Below are positions 50,801 through 62,800 of a DNA stretch of 64,000 bases, in pieces (positions within the stretch are counted from its first letter, which is position 1; the number at the start of each line of letters is the position of its first letter). The position numbers and the translations under genes are program-made. This DNA comes from Lycorma delicatula (lineage: Eukaryota > Arthropoda > Insecta > Hemiptera > Fulgoridae). The notes below the pieces were generated by a model. It worked only from the letters and a program-made list of their open reading frames with translations. It ran no database searches and was not told where the DNA came from. The stretch lies in the NCBI RefSeq assembly GCF_047948215.1, contig NC_134456.1:76932515-76996514 (forward strand), written 5' to 3'.

Positions 50801-53800
50801 GTAATGTTTGTTATCTTAATCCAGGAACTCATTAGATCTATTAAATAAAATATTTAAAATGTCTTATCAAGTTAAATTTATAAAAAAGTTTCTTTAAATA
50901 ATTATAAAAATTATGTACAATTTTAAATTACATGAACAAAAAACATTTTAAATTTGTACAAAAATGTTGTTTTCCTTATCTGTAAGTTTAACTTGCTTGC
51001 TAATGTTCTCACATATTCTGGATAAGGTAGATTCTTACTTGGCAGATTTGCATACACAAATCTGCAATCTTAATTATTTATTGTTCAGATATGGAAAGAA
51101 AGAGCTACTTATGAATAGATTTTTACTTTTAATATAGCAATTAGAAACACCCAAGGCCAATTTTAATTGTAATGCAGTTATTCGTGGCATTTATGTAAAT
51201 TCTTATTCTACTTTTTTTGGATTTTAGAAAAGATTAAACACAAAGAATTAAATATGCTAAAAAGTCGTTGAAAAAATTGATTGTTGTCCAACCTGGTAAT
51301 GATCTTAAATAACTAATTGATGGAAAAATAATGGTAACCTATGTCTAGATTTATAGACAATCTTATCATGGGTAATCAGGAAATAAAACCTAAAGATTAC
51401 TTTAACATTTCTTCTGAGAAAAATGCATAAAATTTTAGCTAATAAACAATTACTTTCTAGTTTTTGAAAAATTAAGATGAGTGTTTTGAAATTTATGGAC
51501 ATAAAATATCTACATTACTTATTTTATATTTTTTATTCTATTTCTACATTTATTTTTATGCCACATTTCATTAAAATTTCAATCTAATCTGGAAACAAGG
51601 ATTTCTATTTAAAAAACCACAAACAATGGACAGACTAATAAAAAATGTTTTTGGATGGTGTTTATATGAAATCCTTTTTGTTGTACTAATGTTAGGAACA
51701 CACTGATGAAATATAGGATGACACTTTTTTTGCAACCTGTATATAACCATACAGTCCAAGAGATAAAGGCCCTTTTTTTACAGATAAAAATAATTCAGAA
51801 TAATAGTAATATTTGCACTGATTGTAAATAACTCATGGTGGAAAGCAGTGCTGAAAACAAACTTTTGTAGCGGGTGAACAGTGGAAAAGTTTCAAGATTG
51901 GTAAATCACTTGGGGTAAGTTGAAAATTTAAATATAAACAGAGGATAATGTTATTACACTCCATGCAAAATGGTGGAAAACTGAGTAAAAGATAAGTAGC
52001 TGGTGGAAAGCCTCAATGTTTGGAAAATTTTGAGGAAATTTAAACCATAAAGTTTATGCCCGCCAACTTGTATGTGCAGTGTATATAAGTGCATAAGCTC
52101 TTATGCAAAAAGGTGAGAAAAAAATCGGTATTTTCCCTTTAAAAATCTTGGTTGAAAATGACTGGAACCCAGTGCAATTTTCTAATGACTTCAATGACAC
52201 CAAAGAAATTTCTTAATGAAAATCATTAGGGTATTCTCGCCATTGTAGGTACACCTTTTTTGTTTGTTTAAGCCTATTTTCCAAAGGGCTGGCACCAAAA
52301 TGGAAGGTAATATTTGAAAAAAGATATGTAAAAAATAAATAAATATGAATATAATATCGATTACAATGTAAATAATAAAATTTCTTCAAATAGTATTGTA
52401 TTTAATTTCTTTATATAGTATGGTCAATTTAAAAAGATTATTTTACTTTTTAATGTTTTTTAATATAATTTAAACAACCGATTAATTTTATAATATCATT
52501 CAAACAAAAGTGGTTTTTAAACAAATTTTTTTTATTTACAAAATATAATTGCTATTAGATGAAAACATCTCACCTACTCTATACAATTTTACAATCTTAA
52601 AATATTATTTTTAAATTTCAATACAATTTTTGTTAGTAGAAAAGTAAACAATCTTTTGAACAAATATGCTGAATATAAAAATGATATGCTTGCGGAAAGT
52701 TTGTTAAAACTGCACAATATTACATAAAGTGTATAGTTTTTCAATTATTATTTGATGTTTTCCCGAAGTATACGTATTGGTACTTTTAAACTTTATAAAT
52801 TTATTATTCCAACATACATTAATTTGTCTTTTATATTCAATCACCAAACCTATGCTAAATGGTTACTGAAGTATCATAACAATTTATTACTAGTAAACGA
52901 AACAACATCCATTGTCAGCTGAATATTTTAAAAAAGGATTTTTTGCTATAAAAAGAACAGAAAAACCTTTTTTGAAAATTCCTGTAGATCTTACTTTAGA
53001 ACAAACCATAAATGCTGATGCTACTAGAAGACTTACCGATGTTACTTATTTTACAAATTCAATATCTGTTCATCAGCAATGGTCTAGAAATCATGCCATC
53101 TGAACAAAAATAATTTCACACATTCTCAATGGAACCAGGTTAAAAAAATGAAGACATTACTTCAGATCTAGAAAAAATAAAATCAATCAGACTTCAACTC
53201 ACCTGAAGAAATTTATATCTATCATACAAAATAACATGAATTCTTCCAATTGTACTGAGATGGATAATGACAATATTGCAACAGGACAATTTGCTACAGA
53301 TAGAGTAGCTGATTTTCTTTTCAGTGCAGAAGTAAAAGGCAATGAGTTGAAGGAAAAATTTATTTCAGAATGTAGTGAATTTGAATTTCAGTTTGAAGAG
53401 AGTATATATCTCATAATAAAATTCTTAATTTTGTCTTATGTAACCAGAAGAAAAGAATGAACTTGAGTAACAAAATGTAAGAAATTTCTTGCAATTTCGT
53501 GCAAGAAATAGAGTTGCAGAGAGAATTATTGGACTTTTGCTTCAGATTTCAACACAGCAAAATATTGACCTTGAAAAGGTTTTAATGTACCCCTTTAACT
53601 CCCATTCCACAATCTTTTTGTAATTTAGATGGTACAATTCATAGTACAAAAAATCTAAGTCAACGTAATGTTTAAAGGTTGAAAGTAGCAGTCTTAATAC
53701 TTGATACAATAATAATAGTAGATGGGTTTTATATGTTAAATTCTATGAAAGATATCCCTCATTTAGAAATATTTTTTTTCAAAAAATATTTAAACCATCA

Positions 53801-56800
53801 TTAATAATCATTCATCTGAAATTCACTTGATTTCTGATCGATAGATTCAACCGACTATTAAAGATTACCAACATTTACAAAGAGGAAGCTCTTCATCTGA
53901 TCATGACTGGCATTTTCAGAAAAACTCAACCAAGGCCTACAGATTTTTCCAAGCAATTGCGCAATAGTAAATTAAAAAATGTATTAATTAATTTTATAAT
54001 AAATCACTGGAGTTACAAACACCTTGTTGAATTTATTAAAGATAAAACTATTTTTGTGAATTTTGGTTAAGTGTTATTCATACAAAGTTGTTAATGGTCA
54101 ACTCCCACAGTCAAACAATGAAGAGATTTCTTGTCCTAATCATGAAGAAGCAGACATGAAAATAATGTTTCATATTTGTAAAATTGATCATGATGCTAAT
54201 ATTTCAATAAAATATTCTGATACAGGTACTTCAATTATACTGATACGAAATGTTCATAACATTAAATCTAAATTATACATTTCAACAGAATATGAAGTTT
54301 CACGTAAACAAAACTTAATAAATATTAATGAAATTTATGAGTTAATGGGTGAATCTCTGCAAAATGCTTCCAGGATTTCATCATGCCTTTGCAGGATGTG
54401 ATTATATATAATCCATCCTTTTGTAGAAGTTTATTTAAATTTCTTCAGGAATCTGAAATGAAAAAGTTTAAACTGAACAGAGGTCATATGTCAAACGTAT
54501 GGAGTTACTAGTAAAAACTAAAATGATTGAGCATCCACTAATAAGGCTCGATTTAAATTATTTTTGAAGAATTATGAAATAAAAAATATTGATGAACTGT
54601 TTTAAAAGAAACATTTAAACATTTTGAAGCAAAAGTTCCGAATTCCTTGCTATTCTGAATTTGAACAACACATTTTAAAAGCTCACTATGTTTGTAGTAT
54701 CTGGCAAAGATCACACAAGTGTATTCCATTGCAATTGATACCGTAACAGCATGGATGACTTTTAAACAATGATGATAAATATGAATTTTTATGATTAATT
54801 AGTGATCAATTACCTTGAAGTATTAGTGAAATTGTATTTCGTAATGATGATGATTATAAAAAAAAAGCGATTTGGAAGCAGAAATGTCAGATAACAATAT
54901 AAGTATTGATAATGATGATGAGGAATATTTGCACAGAAGTGATAGCGAGTAATGTATTACAGTATTGTATAAAATATGTGAGATGTTTTCATTTTAATAG
55001 AAATCATATTTTGTAAATGAATAAATTTTGTTTGAAAAACACTTTTGTTTCAATGAGATTACAAAAATTAATTGGTTGTTTAAATTATATTAAAAAAGTA
55101 AAATAATTTTTTTGAATTGACCATACTATTTGAAGAAATTAAATACAATACTATTTGAAAAAAATATTGTTGCTTACATTGTAATCCGTATTATATATTA
55201 TTCCTATTTATCTATTTTTTACATATATTTTTACAACTATTACCTTCTATTTTGGTGTCCATCCTTTGGAAAATGGGCTTAGACCTAAATAAAAAAGTTC
55301 TATCTACACTGGCAGGCATACCCTAATAATATTCATTACAAAATTTCCAAGATTTCATTAAGGTCGTTAGAAAACTGTGCTGCATTCCAATCACTTTCAA
55401 TCAAGATTTTTAAAGGGAAAACTACTGATTTTTTTCTGGCTTTTTGCATATGAGCTTATACACTTATATACATTACACATAAAAGTCAGCAAACATAGAC
55501 CTTATGGTTTAAATTTCCTCAAAATTTTCCAAACTTGAGGCTTTCCACCATTACATTTGGGGTGTAATAACAATATTCTCTACTTATATTTAAATTTTCA
55601 ACTTTACCCCAAGTGATTTACCAACCTTGAAACTTTTCCAACTTTCACCCATTACAAAAGTTTCCATCTTCCACATTGCTTTCCACCATGAGTTATTTAC
55701 AATCAATGCAAGTATTACTACTATTTTCAATCATTTTTATCATAGACTTAGTAAAAAAAAGGCTCTTATCTCTTCATCTAACACTATTACAAAAAAAAAT
55801 AATTGATTTGGGGAAAGTATAATAATCTAGCCTCTGGAAATGAAGATTGATCTTTAAGTGATGCAAATCTACTAGATTGAACATTTGCTACAGTACAATC
55901 TGACATCAACAGTTCATGCTTTGCACCTTGCCTGTTGTTTGTAATTTTCTTTTGTTTATCAAATAAATCTGTTAAAATTGAGTTACATGAAACATACTTA
56001 ATTTGCGAACAAAACATTTAATAAAATTGCATTAAATACCTGTGCTAAATCTTCTGCTATTTCAATTGAATCAAAAATTAATATAGAAGAAAATTTTTCA
56101 TCAATCTCACTGTCAGACCCAACTGATAGACCTTCATATCTGTAACAGCCAAATTAAGTTTAGAAATTTAAATGTAGTTTCTATGTTGAGTACTGCTTAC
56201 CTTTCTTAGCTTCATTCATTTATCACTTGTTGATGGTTTTGGAACCATTCCCAACGCATCAAGCGATAAAAGAATGAAGCTAAGAAAGTTAAGCAGTACT
56301 CAACATAGAAACTAAAGTGATCTTAGCAGAAAAGATAATAGCAATTACATTCTAATAACAAATCTAAGTGCATATCAGCAAAATTTACACTTCTTTAAAA
56401 AAATATCAATGATAATAGTGTTAAATATTGGTAATACCAATATTACAAATTAATTGGTATTAAATGAATATTATAAAATTCAGAAGCCCATACAATAAAA
56501 TGTCAGCAAAACAAAACCCTCTTCAAAACATATGGTTTCCCAAGTCCCAATTTACTTTAATAGAGATTAATCTCTTCAAGATGGAAAATTCCATAATATG
56601 GAAACTGTAAAGAAACATTGATTTTATTTTTAATTTCACATGTTGAATTTATCCCAAAAGACTGAAGGGAATTAAAAAAAAATGGAATAGTCTATAATAA
56701 AATAAAGTGCTTCAAAAACAGAGTGTACACAAACCATGATTTGAAATAATAAATCCATTCGATGACTAATTGTTATTTAGCGCAAGATATGCAATCATAT

Positions 56801-59800
56801 TTATGACACCAATTTCCAGCCTACAAGCCGATGTTTATTAATAAAGTACAGTAGTGGACGACAGGTCATGTAAACAATCCACGTGCTGTATTTTATTAAA
56901 AATTTAATCGTTTCTTAGAATTTCTATGCATATCAGTTGAGAATAATTTTATTCAGTGTCATGAACCGTGTGATTGGAAACTGTTATAGTCTTCATTTTG
57001 TCATGAGTGACATGACATGAGTCATGAATTTTGAGTTTTGTTTATTGTTGTTCTAGTATTGCATTTTGATTGTTCGATATCCATTTAGTTTAAATATAAC
57101 TATTATTATTTTTAAAAAATATTTTATTTTAGAATCAGTATTATAGTTCATGTTGTGTTTTAGTCTAAGTGTATTTCTTATTTTTTAAGTGTAACTTTTA
57201 AGTGAAATATGTTTTTCCCTCCAAACAAAAGTGAAATATAATTAACTTGAAAAATAGAAATAAGTGTTTTATATTTGTGACACATCTGAGAATGAAAACA
57301 GTTCTCACGACCACTCACTCAGGTAAGTCAAATTTATACAGTAAATAGTATAAGCAATCACTACAAATAACCTATTTCAATTTTATAATTTTTAAAAACT
57401 AGCAAATAATGTAGAATGTATACAGTACATAAGTTTCCAAAATATTCCTTACGTATATTGTTATGTAATTTCATTTTACACTTTTATAAATCATTCCACA
57501 GGATCTTTATAAATTAGCTCAATTTTTAATGAAGTTCTGCAAGATGAATATATCTTCAAAACAGATATCTTACTTAGTCCCATAAGGACAGAGGTTTTGG
57601 GGAGGTTTTACTGTATTCTGTTACCACAAAACTTCAGAGCCATTGACAAATTTTGATATAGTTTTCACCATACTATGGAACATTTCTCAAGAAAGGTTAG
57701 GTAAAAAAGGATAGTGGAAAATCAGAAAATCATCTGGTAAAACTGGAAAAATAATATCAAACTGAAACTATTTTTGATTTCTCAACCTGAAAAACTAGTG
57801 AAAAGGATATAAAAATTCCATAAAATTAAAAAAAAATTATTTTGTTGTGATAGTGTTGAATTTTATTTGTGGGTTGGGCTGGTGAGCAAGAAAATGTTGT
57901 TCTGTAATAGAGCAGACATTACATGAGTTAGTCACAAAGTAACTAACTTGTGCATTTGGTCAACCATACTACATGTCTTTAATGGGAGACTATCAATATT
58001 TTAAATTACTGCAACAGATTTCAGTGGCAGAAAAAAGTGACTTGGCACCCAGGCAAATCCAGACACAACAGCTAGTTAAGATATACAACAGCTAAGTTAA
58101 TTTAAATATAGACAATTTAACATGATGGTATTATTAAGGCTTCTTTCTTTTTCCTGTTTAACCTCCGATAATTACTGTTCAGATAATGCTTCAGAGGATG
58201 AATGAGAATATGTATGAGTGTAAATGAAGTGTAGTCTTGTACAGTCTCCATTCGACCATCCCTGAAGATGTCTGGTTAATTGAAACCCAACCACCAAAGA
58301 ACACCAGTATCTACGATCTAGTACTCAAATCCATGTAAAAATAACTAACTTTACTAGGACTTGTAGGCTGGAACTCTTGACTTCCAAATCAGCTGATTTG
58401 GGAAAACGCATTTACCACTAGACCAACCCGGTGGGTTAGAATTATTAGGCAACTATGAAAAAAAAAAACACTTTGATATTATTAATACATTTTCTTAAAA
58501 TGAAACCTTTTATAAAAAAAACAAATCAAATGTAATTTTTTAAATCTTGAGAAATTCCATTTTTGTATTGATCCTAGACAGTAAGTTCTTTAAATTCAAA
58601 AATTGATGGTTATCTGTAAGCCCAACAGAGGCTATGTATACCTTACTGTCACTAACAGAAATAAAACAAAGAATATGATACATATATCATTCTTGATAAC
58701 TATAGACTGCCAAACACATCACCTCCAGTTGAAGTAAAATGAAATTAGTTTCATTTTAATCAACTATTTATGATCTTATACGTTACAAGCAACCTTCCAT
58801 GTTGTAACTTGCAGGAATCTTGTATTTTTCATACAACAAAAATACTGTTCATCCAGTACAAAGATACTAAAGACAACAAAAAAAGGCTATTTACAAACAA
58901 GATCATCCAGTAAAAAATAGAAACACAAAATTAAAAAAATGTATCCTTTACACTTTTTATCCTTAAAAATCTTTATTATTAATTTTATAGATTATTCATC
59001 CTTGCCCTCTTCAAAGTATTCCCATCTCCTATTCACACACTTTACCCAGCAGTATTTCCACTTTGCAAAGCAGTTCTGGAAACCTTCATTTGAAATGGGC
59101 TTTAAGGACCATGACAAATTTGCTTTTATGTCATCAATAATCTCAAAATGGCGTCCTTTCATCATTGATTTTAATTTCAGAAATAAGAAAAAAATTGCAA
59201 GGAGCCAGGTCTGGGGAACAGGGAAGTTGAAGGAGGACAGTAATTTGATTTTGGTACAAAACTGACAAAGCTAAGCGTGCAAGCTCATCATTGTGATAAA
59301 GCAACCATGAATAGTCTCGCCACAACTCTGGTCTCTTTTTGCATATTTTTTTACGTAACCTTTGTAAAACACATTAATAGTAAGCATGCACAGTTCCCTG
59401 TTTCATCTTGAGGCAAGAATTCAAAATGCACCATTCCATTAAAATCAAAAAAACTGAAAGCATCACTTTGACACAGGATCAAGGCTGACATGCTTTTTTG
59501 GAGCGTAGAGATCCTTTCCCAATCCACTGTAATGACTGACCTTTTAACTCAATGTCATAGCTGTATAACCAGCTTCCGTCTTTCATTATGATCCTTTGCA
59601 TGAATGTTTCATCGTCATTGGCTTGTTCAAGAAGTTGCCGACAACTGCCACTCAATGTTCTTTCTGCTGTTCGATCATAAAACACGGAACAAACTTTGCT
59701 GCAACTTGATGCATGTTCAATTTTTCAGTCAAAATGTCATGGCATGATACAATCTAGATGCTAACTTCTTCTGCAAGTTCTCAAACAGTCAATCGGCGAT

Positions 59801-62800
59801 TTGCACACCAAACCGTTGATTTCTGAATGTTGATGTCATCAGTTGAAGTCAAAGGCCTTCCTGGTTGAGGATCATCTTCGATTGACTGACAACCACTTTT
59901 AAATCGTGAAAACCATTCATAAAATTGTGTACGACCCAGAGCATCATCTCTGTAAGTTTTGAAACGTTTCTGTGAAAGTTTTCCCCAGTTTCATTCAAAA
60001 TTTTAAGTTGAATCGTTGTTCCCAAAAATTGCTACTAACATTTAAACACGTTGCACTCAAGTAACAATAACACAAAAAATAAACGAGATATCAACAATCG
60101 AAGAACATGTGGTTACAGAGGAGGTTATGAAAAACTCAATGTTGCCAACTGCATGTTACTATATATCTGTTGGTGTATAATTAAAAATGTTCGGTTATTT
60201 TCTGAACAGATCTCATACAATTTTTCAACTTGAAATACCTAGTATATATTAATATAGCCCACAATCTCTGTAATATTCTTTTTTTATATATAATTTATAA
60301 ATAATGACAAAAATAAGATGAATATTAAAAAAATAATAATAAAATCCTTACTTTGCTGTAATAAGAAGAATAAGTCTAGCACAAGCCAACGAAGGTTTAC
60401 GAACATCAGATTCTGAATCCATACATCGAACAACAATTCGTCCAAGCATCTGTCCAGATTGAGCAAATTTACTAGGTGCCTGAAAAAAAGAACATTAGCA
60501 ATTAATTCATTTAACTAATTTACAATAATTAATATCCTGGCTATTCTATAAGTCTGAATTTCTATATGTGTGCCTGATCATAAATATATTGTAAGAATAT
60601 ATAACCTTTATGGTGACACAATTCAAATTACTTAAAAGATAAAAGAATAACTGATAATGAACCAAAGTCTACAAAAACCTACTCGAGGATCATTCATACT
60701 CAAATGTTTTTTAATCCTAATCAAACCAATTAAAAATTCACAGCACACATTTTGCCAATTCTACGGCCACTGTAAGTGACTAATGTTATTGCTTCTCACT
60801 CTGTCCGTTGATGATATACCTGTATTAGTGATTAATCTTTTTGAATTAGGTACACATTTAGAATATGGATAGAAAGTGTTTTACATTTGAATTGTCTGTT
60901 CACTTTAGTAAATGTTATTAAAATTATAAAATATACAAACACACAATAAATAAATAGACTCAATTAAAGTCCAATACACTTTCTGACCACGTTTTAAGTG
61001 CATATCTTCTAATTCAATAAAACCACCAAAATAGCAGTATCAGCTGACAGCAGAGTGAAAAATAGCAGCACCAGTAACTAAAGATGGCTCTTCAAAGTTG
61101 AATATGCAATATTTCAATCATGAATAACTTTTATTTTGATGATTTGGTTCAGTTACAATAAGTTAATTTAAAGTATCACAGCCAACCATCATGGGAAAAA
61201 TTATTGTAAAATAATTTTGTTATTAAGATTCAATATATTTATATTTTTAATAAAATTTATTGTAATGGTGTTCAAAAAATCAAAGCTTTCATTTCTTCAG
61301 TATACCAGTAGTAATTACTTATTTATTTAATAATTTATAGCAAGGTATCTGCAGTACCAGGAATGGAATTTTTTCTAGTTAACATAAGATATAGTTGCAA
61401 TTTCAAAGAAAACAACATATTTTGAGTAATTTACTTAAGTCTTAATATAAAATTATAAGAATAATTAATAATCAGCTTCCAAGGAATACGAATGCAATTT
61501 CCCTCATAACTAACATTTATTATGTAAGATCTACAACCTTAAATTATCACAACTACTGAAATATGATTTATTAAAAAATAAAAATATGCTAGTACAAACT
61601 AATTTATTGTACTTTTTTAGAAATCTTTTTGCTGCAACATTTAAAAATATAAATATTAACGTTATGCTTTTAACGTTGACCCATAGGGAATTTAGTACAA
61701 TGCAGAAGAGTTTGGCTCATGCCTGTTTAGTGCCTGGTTCTGTGGACTCCCCTGCTGCAACATATATTACAGTAAAAGAAAACAAATGTATTTTATCGAC
61801 AACAGGATAATGCCTCATAAATTTTTCATGATAAATTTACCACCTGTTTTTGTCTATTGTAACAAATCTTTAAGTCAAATTAGAAATTTTGAAGCTGTTT
61901 CCAAGTTTTTTGTAGATTTATCATCCTTGTAGAGGACTGAAATTTAAGGTTAGAGCTATACAATTGATGCAGCTTATAGACTATATTCTCATAACTTTAT
62001 TGAATTTATTTATAACTGAATAATGTGACTACAACATCAATGCAATAATTCCATTTAGATATGTAGAAAAGATTTATACAAAAAACTGTCAAAACTTCAG
62101 TTTTCTGTCAAAAATTGTAATTTTACATAATTATAACTTTTAAGATATTAGATACATAAAAAATTACATAGTGCGATTGAAAAAGAGGGTTACAAGAAGT
62201 TAAAAATTCATTAGAAATAAGCTGTTAAGTCAGTGAAAGAAAATAAAAAAAAGTATACAGTAATTAAAATACTTCATCTGTAGTAATTAAAATGTAGAAA
62301 TACTTAACACTTTAATCAACTGGTTTACATACATAAATGCCAAAAGAGTAATTTCCTAGGAATCCATTGGTCTTGAGTGATGGTTAATGACCAAAGCAAA
62401 CAGTGAGGCACTATTTAAAAAAAATTTAGAAAATTGTTGTTCACAATGATGAAATATGATAATAATAGTTACCTTAAAAATCATTAAACACAAAAAAAAA
62501 AAAACTGAAGTTTTACTGAATTAGTGAAACTATTCTCTAAAGGCCTTTCAAAGCCAACTGACAGCACCTTCCTCAGCTGAGTTTCTGGTAGTACTGTATC
62601 ATCTTGTAAAGATATTTTAATCTTTTACAGATAAAATAATGCTGATAATTATGACCAAAATGTCTTTGGAAGAGTGGTTCCATTAATATGAAAAAAATCC
62701 CCTAAAACTGTTATATAAAGACCATACTATTAAATGTAGTGTATATAGATATAGCAGATATCAACAATAAATGCTACTGTTAACATTAATGTTACATATA

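Larger units (their letters stand above)
51755..55785. mobile_element. ~4-kb element with ~830-bp inverted repeats and an unusual gene
   Basis: The outer 0.8 kb on each side (about 51755-52596 and 54960-55785) are inverted copies, diverged by scattered changes and small indels. They share CCCTTTAAAAATCTTG, TTAAACCATAAGGTTTATG-like, TGGAAAGCCTCAATGTTTGG-like and AGTATGGTCAATT blocks in complementary order. About 2.4 kb between them carries a decayed plus-strand gene ending (GAGTAA, ~54950) right at the inner edge of the right repeat. It sits in the MROH1 intron between exons C and D. Exact termini and target duplication could not be fixed. Confidence 0.8.

Noticed and set aside
58380..58438. 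Possible tRNA gene on the minus strand (TTGGTCTAGTGGT...)
   Set aside because: No complete cloverleaf can be drawn and the segment recurs as part of a ~285-bp dispersed repeat, so it is a SINE head.
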